Of a DNA stretch of 64,000 nucleotides, positions 1 to 8,371 are shown piece by piece. Positions within the stretch are counted from its first letter, which is position 1; every line of letters starts with the position of its first letter. The position numbers and the translations under genes were made by a program. The notes under the pieces are model-generated. The model was given only the letters and a program-made list of their open reading frames with translations, ran no database searches and had not been told where the DNA came from. The stretch comes from Paractinoplanes bogorensis (GTDB lineage: Bacteria > Actinomycetota > Actinomycetes > Mycobacteriales > Micromonosporaceae): assembly GCF_018829635.1 (NCBI RefSeq), contig NZ_JAHKKG010000007.1, forward strand, positions 186,001 to 250,000. Direction: 5' to 3'.

Positions 1-843
<843 letters not shown>

Positions 844-1100
844 ACGTCGTCCTCCCCCAAGGTGTCGGTCGAGGGAACAGTCGGCGCGGGCGTCAGATCC
901 AGCAGACTTTTGCCCGGAGCAGCTCAGGTGCGGTGGGTCACCAATCGGGATCAGGGCAATGCCGAACCAAATTCGCAACTCGCAGTAACTACGCGAATAC
1001 GGCAAGTTACGCTCCCCGAGACGGCCCGACCTCCTTCGGACAGCGCGGGCCTACCTAAACCAAACCGACGCGGTTCGTAAGACCGTAGGAGGACACACGC
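844..1100. promoter_or_regulatory. Divergent promoter region between protease and IPT/TIG protein
   Basis: This 257-bp gap must hold both outward promoters. It is less GC-rich than the flanking genes around 950-1080. Shine-Dalgarno sequences sit at both ends (GGGGGAGGA read leftward near 850; AGGAGGA near 1087). I could not settle on convincing -35/-10 hexamers or operators. Confidence 0.4.
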
Positions 1101-2306
1101 ATGCGCAAGTCCGTCAGCTCGGAGGCCGATATGGCTCCCTCGTTCTTCCAGTCCCGGGCCGCCCGCGGCCGTGCCGTCGCCCTCGTCGGTGCCGCCGCCC
1201 TCGCGACCGGTCTGATGGCGGCTCCCGCTTACGCCGCCGTATCCGGCACGATCACCGTTACGTCGCCGTCGAACGGCAAGGTCGCGGCCCTCACCGCGAA
1301 GCAGGTCGTTCTGCTCACGGTCTCCGGCGCCAACGCCACGCCGCTGTCCGAGGACAACGTCGTCAGCGTCGACCTCGGCTCCTGCACCAGCATCATGACC
1401 TACGTCGTGACCAGCCCGACGACCCTCAGCGTCAAGACGCCCGGCACCTGTGCCGCCAGCACGAACGGCGTCGCCGAGGCCGTCAACATCAACTTCACTG
1501 GCAGCGACGTGCTGACCAAGGCGTCCGCCATCACGTTCGTGCCGCCGGCCAGCCTGGTCGCGGTCGCGAGCAAGCCGGTCATCGCCGAGAACAGCTCCGG
1601 CCAGGCCACCGCTCAGCAGACCCAGCGGTTCTTCTCGCAGGGTGGCCAGTACATCCGCGTGAAGGCCGGCTCCGGGTACGCCTTCGACCCGCGGGCCGCC
1701 GCGGCCCTCAAGGTGACCCTGGGCGGTAAGGACGCCACCGAGGTCAAGGTCTACGCGGGTACGACCACCGGCGGCCTGAACCAGGGTGACCAGCTCACGG
1801 CCAGCAACACCACCGACGCCGTTCTGACGGCCCAGGTCGGCAACTACCTGACCTTCAAGAGCACGGCCGGCATGGACGAGTCGAACGACACGATCACCAT
1901 CGCGCAGAACGGCGTGAGCAAGAGCTTCCTCACGGCCGACACGGGTGCCGACGTCAAGACCGGCCCGGTGATCACTGCGACGAGCGTCAGCACCGGCAAG
2001 TCGACCGGTGGCACGACTGTCGTGCTGACCGGAACGAACTTCGACAAGACCAACGCCAACTGGGCGGTCAGCGGCACCGCGCACGTGTTCTTCTGCGGCG
2101 TCGAGGCCACCTACCCGACCACCGTGGTCAACACCGCCGGCACCTCGCTGACGGTTGTCACGCCGTCGGTGTCGGGCGTCTCGGCCGGTCTCGGCACGAC
2201 CACGTACGCCGGTACCTGCCCGATCAAGGTCACGGACTCGAGCTACACCCCGGCGTGGAGCAGCCCGGTCTCGCCGTCGGCCGACTTCGTGTTCACCCAG
2301 GAGTAA
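1101..2306 (+). CDS. Exported IPT/TIG-domain protein
   Basis: The 401-residue product begins with a long n-region and a hydrophobic core (about residues 24-40), with predicted cleavage at AYA|AV (after residue 45). It has no membrane anchor or sorting motif. The body is Thr/Ser/Val/Gly-rich beta-type sequence. From about residue 287, GPVITATSVSTGKSTGGTTV and the following VVLTGTNF pattern match an IPT/TIG immunoglobulin-like domain. An AGGAGG sequence lies 8 bases before the ATG; an in-frame ATG at 1131 is an alternative start. A rho-independent terminator follows at 2327. The next gene is a second IPT/TIG exported protein, and a secreted protease is divergent upstream, suggesting a cell-surface or extracellular role. 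Adhesin or scaffold function is only a guess; no catalytic motif was seen. Confidence 0.8.
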   Translation: MRKSVSSEADMAPSFFQSRAARGRAVALVGAAALATGLMAAPAYAAVSGTITVTSPSNGKVAALTAKQVVLLTVSGANATPLSEDNVVSVDLGSCTSIMTYVVTSPTTLSVKTPGTCAASTNGVAEAVNINFTGSDVLTKASAITFVPPASLVAVASKPVIAENSSGQATAQQTQRFFSQGGQYIRVKAGSGYAFDPRAAAALKVTLGGKDATEVKVYAGTTTGGLNQGDQLTASNTTDAVLTAQVGNYLTFKSTAGMDESNDTITIAQNGVSKSFLTADTGADVKTGPVITATSVSTGKSTGGTTVVLTGTNFDKTNANWAVSGTAHVFFCGVEATYPTTVVNTAGTSLTVVTPSVSGVSAGLGTTTYAGTCPIKVTDSSYTPAWSSPVSPSADFVFTQE

Positions 2307-2326
2307 GCACCACCCAGTAATGCTGC

Positions 2327-2364
2327 GAAGCCCGGTCTCGTTTTTCGAGGCCGGGCTTCACCTT
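2327..2364 (+). terminator. Rho-independent terminator after the first IPT/TIG gene
   Basis: GAAGCCCGGTCTCG (2327-2340) pairs with CGAGGCCGGGCTTC (2346-2359) across a TTTTT loop, with one G-T wobble. CCTTTT follows. It separates the two IPT/TIG genes into different transcripts. Confidence 0.85.
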
Positions 2365-2448
2365 TTGGGCATGACCGGCAAATCATGCTCGATACGCTGA
2401 TTTCGCGGTGGCCCGGTGGCGCCGCGAACTTCGGGGGAGGGCTTCGGA

Positions 2449-3723
2449 ATGTCCCAGCGCGTGCTTCGCCGTTCACTTGGACTCGGGTTGACGTCGGTGG
2501 TCCTGACCACGGCCGCGGTGGTGGCCGTGGCCGAACCGGCCTGGGCCGACCCGTTGCCGTTGACCCTGAACGTCTCGGTCGGGCCGAGCGGCGCCCGCGG
2601 AACCCTTGTCGGCACCGTCGCCGCGACCTCGGCGCCGTTCCCGGTCGGCACTACGCCGACCGTCCAGTTCCAGTACATCGGCGGCAACAACACCGCGTGC
2701 AGCGCCACGGCTCGCCCGGTCACCCAGATCGCGATCTCGGGCATCACCACCACGGCCGGGGCTCTGACCGTGGATCCCGCCACCGTCCGGCGGATCGGCA
2801 CTAACAAGATCGCCTTCGACCTGCCCACCAGCGCCTATCCGGCAACGGACTCCAACGGCGATCCGAGCACGGTCAACTACGACGGCCTCGTGCTCCTCGG
2901 GGACCAGTCCGTGGCCAAGTGGAGTGTCTGCGTCTACGACACCGATTCCACCGTCGCCAGCACCCTGCTCGCCGCCGGCACATACACGCTCGCGCAGAAG
3001 CCGGTGATCACCTCGATCGTCCCGGCGGCCAGCGCGGCCGGCGGTGGACAGTCGATCACCGTGAACGGTACGGGTCTCGGCTCGGCCACCACGACGACCA
3101 CCGCCTCGATCGACGGGGTTCCGCTGACCAACCTGCAGGTAGCGGCGAACGGCAGCAGCTTCACGGCGGTCACCGGCCCACACGCCGCCGGCACCAACCT
3201 GGACCTGGTCGTGACGGCGCCGGGCGGCAAGGTGAGCAGCCTCGACCCGGACAACAACGGCCTGCCCGAGGACAACGACAACTCCACCGCCGACACGCCG
3301 ATCCCGTTCTCCTACAGCAACGGCATCACGATCTCGCCCAACACGAGCGCGCTCGGCACGACGGTCGACGTCGACATCGTCGGCGCGGGCTTCTCGCAGC
3401 TCTCGTTCGATCCGAACGGCGACCCTTACGACGCCAACGCGCACGTGTTCCTGGTCAACGGCAAATACGACGCCGCCACCAACCGGGGCGTGGCCGAGTG
3501 CGGCGCGGTCTCCGTGGTGAACGACACCGAGCTGATCTGCACGCTCGACCTGTCGCTCTACGCGCTCGACCCCGCGACCAGTCTCCCGGCCTCCCCGAAC
3601 GGCCCCATCGCCGAGGGCGCCTACATCCTGACGATCGTGGCCAACGGCGGCCCCGGCGTGGGCGTCGGCGCGGCCCCGACCATGGTGAGCAGCAGCGCCA
3701 CCTTCACCGTCGCGTCCTACTGA
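2449..3723 (+). CDS. Exported IPT/TIG-domain protein
   Basis: The start is taken at ATG 2449, because GGGGGAGGG lies 8 bases upstream and residues 1-33 then form a standard signal peptide ending AWA|D; an in-frame start at 2416 would spoil it. The mature part is about 390 residues of beta-rich sequence. An IPT/TIG domain begins near KPVITSIVPAASAAGGGQSI (about residue 184) and continues through ITVNGTGLGSATTTT. A Cys-containing C-terminal third (ECGAVSVVNDTELICTLDL) may hold a disulfide. It resembles its upstream neighbour in architecture but not closely in sequence. Likely secreted; function unknown. A hairpin follows at 3733. Confidence 0.8.
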   Translation: MSQRVLRRSLGLGLTSVVLTTAAVVAVAEPAWADPLPLTLNVSVGPSGARGTLVGTVAATSAPFPVGTTPTVQFQYIGGNNTACSATARPVTQIAISGITTTAGALTVDPATVRRIGTNKIAFDLPTSAYPATDSNGDPSTVNYDGLVLLGDQSVAKWSVCVYDTDSTVASTLLAAGTYTLAQKPVITSIVPAASAAGGGQSITVNGTGLGSATTTTTASIDGVPLTNLQVAANGSSFTAVTGPHAAGTNLDLVVTAPGGKVSSLDPDNNGLPEDNDNSTADTPIPFSYSNGITISPNTSALGTTVDVDIVGAGFSQLSFDPNGDPYDANAHVFLVNGKYDAATNRGVAECGAVSVVNDTELICTLDLSLYALDPATSLPASPNGPIAEGAYILTIVANGGPGVGVGAAPTMVSSSATFTVASY

Positions 3724-3732
3724 GCCGGCGTC

Positions 3733-3769
3733 GTCCACAGGCCGCGCCTCGAAGCGCGCGCCTGTGGAC
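3733..3769 (+). terminator. Strong hairpin, probable terminator, containing DnaA-box-like arms
   Basis: GTCCACAGGC (3733-3742) pairs perfectly with GCCTGTGGAC (3760-3769), and the inner GCGC runs extend the stem. There is no U-tract. The outer ends read TCGTCCACA and TGTGGACAA. The second is an exact match on the reverse strand to the actinobacterial DnaA box TTGTCCACA, so a protein-binding role is possible besides termination. Confidence 0.55.
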
Positions 3770-4054
3770 AACCGGCCGCCTCAGCCTTGACAGCCCCGTG
3801 CCCCGGGACTGGGCCGCCGGTCCGCGCCAGTGCCTACGCCGATTGACGCCTCGTTCGACCTGGTCGCGCCGTTTCGGCAGCCGGGCCGAACGCAGGCGAC
3901 CGGCCCCCGCCCGACTCGGTTCTGGGCGCAACCACTCACGCACGTCGCCGTGACGCGCCTCGCGTTCTGGGCGCGCCAGCGGCCAGCGGGGCACGGCGCG
4001 GTCCCCGCGGGAGCGACGGTCCGTCACCCACCACCCCGCCGGGACAGAAAGCCC
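3770..4054. other. Non-coding spacer
   Basis: About 285 bp between the hairpin of the upstream gene and the promoter of the Nudix regulator. I see no credible gene, RNA or repeat in it. Short open frames here lack ribosome sites and recognisable sequence. Confidence 0.5.
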
Positions 4055-4083
4055 TTGGTGTTGATCTTTCCGTGTGCTAGGTT
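4055..4083 (+). promoter_or_regulatory. Predicted promoter of the NrtR-like operon
   Basis: TTGGTG (4055-4060) and TAGGTT (4078-4083) are separated by exactly 17 bp, giving a sigma-70-type promoter. The -10 overlaps the left arm of the palindrome at 4080-4120, so a protein bound there should block transcription. The predicted leader before ATG 4130 is about 40 nt. Confidence 0.5.
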
Positions 4084-4120
4084 CTTCTCAGTTCGAGTCT
4101 TACTCACTACGAGATGAACC
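4080..4120. promoter_or_regulatory. 41-bp nested palindrome, probable autoregulatory operator
   Basis: GGTTCTTCTC (4080-4089) and GAGATGAACC (4111-4120) are inverted with 9 of 10 pairs matching. Inside, GAGT (4095-4098) and ACTC (4102-4105) are inverted around the same centre, position 4100. The site begins within the predicted -10 element and ends 9 bp before the start codon of a Nudix-wHTH regulator. NrtR-family regulators are known to bind palindromes in their own promoters. That this protein binds this site is inference. Confidence 0.55.
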
Positions 4121-4129
4121 GGTGACCTG

Positions 4130-4861
4130 ATGCAGAGCGAAGCCGAATTCCTCGCCGGCTACGACCCGCGGGACTATCCGTCGGTGGCCGTGACGGTCGA
4201 TGTCGTGGCGCTGACCATTCGCGACGATCGGCTCTGCGTGCTGCTGGTCGAGCGGGCCGAGCAGCCGTTCGCGGGAAGCCGCGCCCTGCCCGGCGGCTTC
4301 GTTCGCGACGAGACGCTCGACGCGGCGGCGCTGCGGGAACTCTCCGAGGAGACAGGCGTCGAGCGGCTGCACCTCGAGCAGCTCAAGACCTACGGCGATC
4401 CGGGGCGTGACCCTCGGATGCGGGTGTTCTCGGTGGCCTACCTGGCGTTCGCGCCGAGCCTGGCCGATCCGACCGCCGGCGGTGACGCGGCCGGCGCCTA
4501 CTGGGTTCCGGTCGAGCAGGCCGTCGGCCTGGCCTTCGACCACGACACCGTGCTGGCCGACGGGCTCGAGCGGGCCCGCGCCAAGCTCGAATACACGCCG
4601 CTGGCGACCGCCTTCGCGGGTGACGAGTTCACCATCTCGGAGCTGCGGCAGATCTACGCCGCGGTCTGGGGCGAGGAACTGCACGCGGGCAACTTCCATC
4701 GCAAGGTGCTGTCGGTGCCGGGGTTCGTCGAGGGCACCGGGCGCACGGCTTCGCGTGCCAGTGAGCGCGGCGGCCCCAAACCCAAGCTCTATCGCGCCGG
4801 CGACGCCCGGTTGCTGCACCCGGCCCTGTTGCGGCCGGCCAGGGAGGACGACTTCCGATGA
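4130..4861 (+). CDS. NrtR-like transcription regulator (Nudix domain plus winged helix)
   Basis: The protein has 243 residues. An N-terminal Nudix fold (about residues 18-150) contains a complete Nudix box running G55 to V77 (G-x5-E-x7-RELSEETGV), so hydrolase activity may be retained, unlike many NrtR proteins. The C-terminal part (about 160-225, FTISELRQIYAAVWGEELHA...) fits the winged-helix domain of the NrtR family. That family senses ADP-ribose or related nucleotides and controls NAD or sugar genes. It is the first gene of an operon, and its stop overlaps the next start (ATGATG at 4858). The palindrome at 4080-4120 is the likely operator. A pure ADP-ribose pyrophosphatase is the alternative reading, but the C-terminal extension argues against it. 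Confidence 0.8.
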   Translation: MQSEAEFLAGYDPRDYPSVAVTVDVVALTIRDDRLCVLLVERAEQPFAGSRALPGGFVRDETLDAAALRELSEETGVERLHLEQLKTYGDPGRDPRMRVFSVAYLAFAPSLADPTAGGDAAGAYWVPVEQAVGLAFDHDTVLADGLERARAKLEYTPLATAFAGDEFTISELRQIYAAVWGEELHAGNFHRKVLSVPGFVEGTGRTASRASERGGPKPKLYRAGDARLLHPALLRPAREDDFR

Positions 4862-5748
4862 TGTTCACCGACGCCGTCGACCAGATAAAGCGGGCATCCA
4901 CTTTTGCGGCTCTGGGCGAGGGGGAGGCGACCTACAAGGCGTACGCCAAGATCGTGCACCCGGACGCCGTGAGCGAGGCCGACAACGCCACGGCCACCTG
5001 GGCCTTCGCCGCCCTGTCGAAGCTCTATCACGAGCGCAGCCGGCTGGTGGCGAGCGGCGACATCGCCGATCTCAGCGCCGGCGACGACGGTCAGTTGATC
5101 AAGGTGCCGCGTGAGCCGGGCGACAACGACCTGATGGAGGCCGAGGCCGACGCTCTGCGGACGCTCCGGGAGAAGGGCGACCCGAAATACCGCCCGTACG
5201 TCGCCCGGCTGCTCGACACCTATCTGCACGAGGACGAGGCCCGGAAGAGAAGGCGGGTCAACGTCATCCGGCGGCTCGACGGGTTCGTCCCGCTGAGCGT
5301 CGTCGGCAAGCGGGATCCGCGCGACGTCGCCTGGATCTGGCGGCGGCTGCTGGTCGGGCTCGGCTGGGCCCACCAGGCCGGCGTGATCCACGGCGCGGTG
5401 CTCGAGGACCACGTGCTCATCCACCCCGGCGAGCACGGGCTCGCGCTCGTCGACTGGTGCTACTCGGGCGCCTCGGTCAAGGCGATCGTCGCCGCGCGCA
5501 AAGACGACTACCCGCCCGAGGTCCGCAACGACAAGCGGGCCACCCCGGCCACCGACATCTACATGGCCACCGCGCTGATGGTCCGGCTCATGGACGATCC
5601 GCCGGCGCCCCTGACGAGATTCGCCCAGGGCTGCCTCTACGACAAACCCCGGATGCGGCCCCAGGACGCCTGGCGCCTGCTCCACGAGCTCGACGAAACC
5701 TTGCACTCCCTCTACGGGCCCCGGAAATTCCGGCCCTTCACCGTCTAG
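4858..5748 (+). CDS. J-domain-like protein fused to a degenerate protein-kinase fold
   Basis: The protein has 296 residues. The first 60 resemble a DnaJ J-domain, with the HPD tripeptide at 34-36 (YAKIVHPDAV) followed by a helix ending LSKLYHER. From about residue 65 a kinase-like fold follows: a beta3-type lysine in QLIKVPREPGDNDL (K82), an alphaC-like helix, and then GVIHGAVLEDHVLI where the HRDLKPxN catalytic loop should be. The catalytic Asp is replaced by Ala. The DFG motif reads VDW, and a PPEV/ATDIYMATALM segment matches the C-lobe. It is therefore probably a pseudokinase. It overlaps the regulator gene by 4 nt and lies 9 nt before the VWA gene. ATG 4861 is an equally possible start. 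A scaffold or regulatory role is inferred. Confidence 0.65.
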   Translation: MMFTDAVDQIKRASTFAALGEGEATYKAYAKIVHPDAVSEADNATATWAFAALSKLYHERSRLVASGDIADLSAGDDGQLIKVPREPGDNDLMEAEADALRTLREKGDPKYRPYVARLLDTYLHEDEARKRRRVNVIRRLDGFVPLSVVGKRDPRDVAWIWRRLLVGLGWAHQAGVIHGAVLEDHVLIHPGEHGLALVDWCYSGASVKAIVAARKDDYPPEVRNDKRATPATDIYMATALMVRLMDDPPAPLTRFAQGCLYDKPRMRPQDAWRLLHELDETLHSLYGPRKFRPFTV

Positions 5749-5757
5749 GAGGACGAC

Positions 5758-6714
5758 ATGGGAAGCGGACGCTGGTCGACCGACGTGTACACGGCCGCCG
5801 ACAACTACCGCCGGGCCACCGGCACGAGCGCCTTCGCCTACAGCGACAACGGCGCCCGGAAGGCCCACAAGGCCCTCGACCCGATGAACGTGAGCAAGCG
5901 GGAGAGCCGGGACAGCGACGAGCACCCGTTCAGCACGCCGATCGCCGTGCTGTTCGACGTCACCGGCTCGATGGGGGGCGTGCCGCGGGTGCTGCAGACC
6001 AAGCTGCCGCAGCTGCTGGGCCTGCTGACCCGCAAGGGCTACGCCACCGACCCGCACATCCTGTTCGGCGCGGTCGGCGACGCCACCTGCGACCGGGTGC
6101 CGCTGCAGATCGGGCAGTTCGAGTCGGACAACCGGATGGACGAGGACCTCGAGCGGATCGTGCTCGAGGGCGGTGGCGGCGGCCAGATGACCGAGTCGTA
6201 CGAGCTGGCCATGTACTTCATGGCCCGGCACACCTCGCTCGACTCGTTCGAGAAGCGGGGGCGGCGCGGCTACCTGTTCCTGATCGGCGACGAGAAGCCG
6301 TACGACCAGGTCAAGCCGGCCGAGGTGAAGAAATTTCTCGGGGAGCGCGCCGAGAAGATGAGCACCGAGGCCATCGTGGCCGAGCTGCAGCGCACGTTCG
6401 ACGTCTACTACCTGCTCCCGACCGCGGCGGGTCACGGCGGCAACCGTGACGTGCTGAAGCGGTGGCGCGGGCTGCTGGGACAGAACGTGCTCGAGCTCGA
6501 CGACCTGGACGCGGTGTGCGAGACGATCGCGCTCACGGTGGGTCTCGGCGAGGGGACGATCGACCTCGACGCCGGCCTCGACGATCTGGTCGAGGAGGGG
6601 TCGGCTCACCGGACGACGGTCGGCAAGGCGCTCGCTCCGCTGCAGCGTGGCGGCGTGGTGCGGAAGGGCGCCCTGTCGATCGGCACCACCGGATCGGGGA
6701 ACGAGCGGCTGTGA
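5758..6714 (+). CDS. VWA-domain protein
   Basis: The protein has 318 residues and no signal peptide. A von Willebrand A fold starts at PIAVLFDVTGSMGG, giving a DxTxS metal-ion site (D67, T69, S71). The conserved Thr region follows (GGGGGQMTESYELA) and then a final strand with YLFLIGDEKPYDQV. It is a cytoplasmic VWA protein of the kind that pairs with kinases or ATPases in TerY-like and MoxR-like systems. The GGAGGA ribosome site lies just before ATG 5758, and the 3' end overlaps the GTG of the PurA-like gene. Its place between a pseudokinase and a nucleotide ligase-like enzyme suggests it assembles that complex. This is inference. Confidence 0.8.
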   Translation: MGSGRWSTDVYTAADNYRRATGTSAFAYSDNGARKAHKALDPMNVSKRESRDSDEHPFSTPIAVLFDVTGSMGGVPRVLQTKLPQLLGLLTRKGYATDPHILFGAVGDATCDRVPLQIGQFESDNRMDEDLERIVLEGGGGGQMTESYELAMYFMARHTSLDSFEKRGRRGYLFLIGDEKPYDQVKPAEVKKFLGERAEKMSTEAIVAELQRTFDVYYLLPTAAGHGGNRDVLKRWRGLLGQNVLELDDLDAVCETIALTVGLGEGTIDLDAGLDDLVEEGSAHRTTVGKALAPLQRGGVVRKGALSIGTTGSGNERL

Positions 6715-7904
6715 ACGAGCACGTCGCGGTCGTCGACCTCGGTTACGGGGACGCCGGTAAAGGCACGGTGGTGGACGCCCTGGTGGCGTCCGCCCCCGTG
6801 CGGGCGGTGCTGCGTTTCAACGGGGGAGCGCAGGCCGCACACAACGTCATCACCGAGGACGGCCGGCAGCACACGTTCGCGCAGTTCGGTTCGGGCACGC
6901 TGCGTGGCGTCCCGACCCACCTGACCCGCTTCATGATCGTCGACCCGCTGGCCCTGTCGTCCGAGGCGTCTTCGCTGGGCAACCCGTACGAGCTGCTCAC
7001 GGTGGATGGCGACGCCCTTCTCGCCACTCCGTGGCATCGTGCGGCGAACCGGCGGCGGGAGGAGGCGCGCGGCGGGGACCGTCACGGTTCGTGCGGCATG
7101 GGCGTCGGCGAGACGATGGCGTACGCACTGGGTCACGCTCACGCTCCGCGCGTTTCCGACACCCTTTCCCGTACGCGTCTTCGCCGTGTCCTGGCCGCCG
7201 TGGAGTCCGATCTCGGCCCCGCCGGGGTGCCCCTGGACGACGTCGTCGAGGCGTTCCTGGCCTTCGGGCGTACGGTCTCGATCGTCGATTCCGCGTACGC
7301 GCAACGGTTGCTGGCCGAAGGCCCGTGTGTCTTCGAGGGCGCGCAAGGGGTGCTGCTCGACGAGTGGCGCGGCTGGCACCCGCACACGACCTGGTCGACG
7401 ACGACGTTCGACAACGTGGCCGAGCTGTGCCCGTCGTTCCGGCGGCTCGGCGTGGTGCGCACCTACACCACCCGGCACGGCGCCGGCCCGTTCGTGACCG
7501 AGGACGCCACGCTCGACCTGCCCGAGGGGCACAACGCGACCGGGCGATGGCAGGGCGCCTTCCGGGTCGGGCACTTCGACGCGGTCGCCCACCGCTACGC
7601 CGTCGAGGTGGCCGGCGGGGTCGACGGGCTCGCCGTGACGCACCTGGACGTGGTCGACCGGTGCCCGGCGCTGCGGATCTGTGAGTCGTACGAGGTCGAC
7701 GGGTCGCCCTGGAACCGGATCGCCCCCGGCCCGGCGCGCGATCTCGACCACCAGGAAGCCCTGACCGCCCGCCTGAACCGGGCGCGGCCGGGCGTCCTTT
7801 CGCGGCCGGACGACTGGGCGTCGGCCATCGAGAATCTTCTCTCGGCGCCGGTGGAGATCGAGTCGTGGGGACCGTCGTCGGCCGATAAGAAATTCCTTTC
7901 TTAG
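6711..7904 (+). CDS. Adenylosuccinate synthetase-like enzyme (PurA paralogue)
   Basis: The GTG start at 6711 overlaps the previous stop (GTGA), giving 397 residues versus about 430 for housekeeping PurA. GYGDAGKGTVVDA (11-23) corresponds to the PurA GDEGKGK loop with its catalytic Asp, and FNGGAQAAHNV (H44) to the GGNNAGHT catalytic His region. Later segments such as RTYTTRHGAGPFVTED match the PurA C-terminal half. The two key residues are kept but the flanking consensus is altered. The enzyme may therefore join an amino acid to IMP or to a related nucleotide, as in the phage PurZ and orphan PurA paralogues. Translational coupling to the VWA gene argues against ordinary purine synthesis. Its stop codon lies in an IdeR-like box (7901-7919). 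Confidence 0.75.
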   Translation: MNEHVAVVDLGYGDAGKGTVVDALVASAPVRAVLRFNGGAQAAHNVITEDGRQHTFAQFGSGTLRGVPTHLTRFMIVDPLALSSEASSLGNPYELLTVDGDALLATPWHRAANRRREEARGGDRHGSCGMGVGETMAYALGHAHAPRVSDTLSRTRLRRVLAAVESDLGPAGVPLDDVVEAFLAFGRTVSIVDSAYAQRLLAEGPCVFEGAQGVLLDEWRGWHPHTTWSTTTFDNVAELCPSFRRLGVVRTYTTRHGAGPFVTEDATLDLPEGHNATGRWQGAFRVGHFDAVAHRYAVEVAGGVDGLAVTHLDVVDRCPALRICESYEVDGSPWNRIAPGPARDLDHQEALTARLNRARPGVLSRPDDWASAIENLLSAPVEIESWGPSSADKKFLS

Positions 7905-7919
7905 GGACGCCTTACCTAA
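7901..7919. promoter_or_regulatory. IdeR/DmdR-like iron box upstream of the DUF1540 gene
   Basis: TTAGGGACGCCTTACCTAA matches the 19-bp actinobacterial iron box TTAGGTTAGGCTAACCTAA at 14 positions, with both outer five- and six-base arms exact. It lies 89 bp before the DUF1540 start and overlaps the stop of the PurA-like gene. Confidence 0.5.
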
Positions 7920-8007
7920 TAAAAGAAATTCGTGGTGTCGTTTCATCAATTCCGGGAAATGGTTTATGGTCTAGACGACCGGGTTGAAATTTGGAGGCGA
8001 CGATCCC

Positions 8008-8298
8008 ATGACTCAGATGCTGGAAATGCCCCGCGTTTCGCAGTGCACCGTCACCGCGTGTGGCTACAACCACGACGGGTGTACCGCCTTCGCGGTCACC
8101 ATCGGCAGCGCGATCTCGGCCGAGTGCGACACCTATGTCGAGGGCGGCAAGGGCGGCACCGGCAAGCCGTTGGCGCAGGTGGGGGCGTGCAAGCGCGCCG
8201 ACTGCAAGAACAACGAGAACCTCGAGTGCAAGGCCGCCGCGATCGTGGTCGGTGAGTCCGGCGACAAGGCCGACTGCCTCACCTACGAAAAGGCCTGA
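8008..8298 (+). CDS. DUF1540 protein, two cysteine-rich repeats
   Basis: The protein has 96 residues. GGAGG at 7993-7997 sets the start at ATG 8008. Two DUF1540-like units are visible: Cys 13, 18, 25, 40 and Cys 61, 66, 74, 90 (C-x4-C-x6/7-C-x14/15-C). Each ends in a CDTYVE/CLTYEK-type motif. The spacing suggests metal binding or disulfides; no enzyme motif is present. The gene has its own terminator (8314) and is flanked by two iron-box-like sequences. Iron control is therefore plausible but untested. It sits directly after the PurA-like operon and could be read through from it. Confidence 0.8.
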   Translation: MTQMLEMPRVSQCTVTACGYNHDGCTAFAVTIGSAISAECDTYVEGGKGGTGKPLAQVGACKRADCKNNENLECKAAAIVVGESGDKADCLTYEKA

Positions 8299-8313
8299 CC
8301 GACTGAAAGTAAT

Positions 8314-8351
8314 GCGCCCGCCGTCGCTGAGTGCGACTGGCGGGCGCTTTT
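8314..8351 (+). terminator. Terminator of the DUF1540 gene
   Basis: GCGCCCGCCGTCGC (8314-8327) pairs with GCGACTGGCGGGCGC (8333-8347) with a single bulge, followed by TTTTG. Confidence 0.85.
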
Positions 8352-8352
8352 G

Positions 8353-8371
8353 TTAGGTTAGGCTTTCTTAT
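8353..8371. promoter_or_regulatory. Second IdeR/DmdR-like iron box
   Basis: TTAGGTTAGGCTTTCTTAT keeps the first 12 bases of the iron-box consensus exactly, 15 of 19 overall. It lies between the DUF1540 terminator and the convergent AAA ATPase gene, overlapping that gene's stop. It is therefore not at an obvious promoter, and its function is doubtful. Confidence 0.35.

Noticed and set aside
3830..4117. Short open frame in the gap before the NrtR-like gene
   Set aside because: It has no ribosome site, has Arg/Pro-rich random-like composition, and covers the promoter and palindrome.
4130..4861. Plain ADP-ribose pyrophosphatase as the product
   Set aside because: The C-terminal 80 residues fit a winged helix and the gene leads an operon behind a palindrome. 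The regulator call is preferred, though enzyme activity is not excluded.
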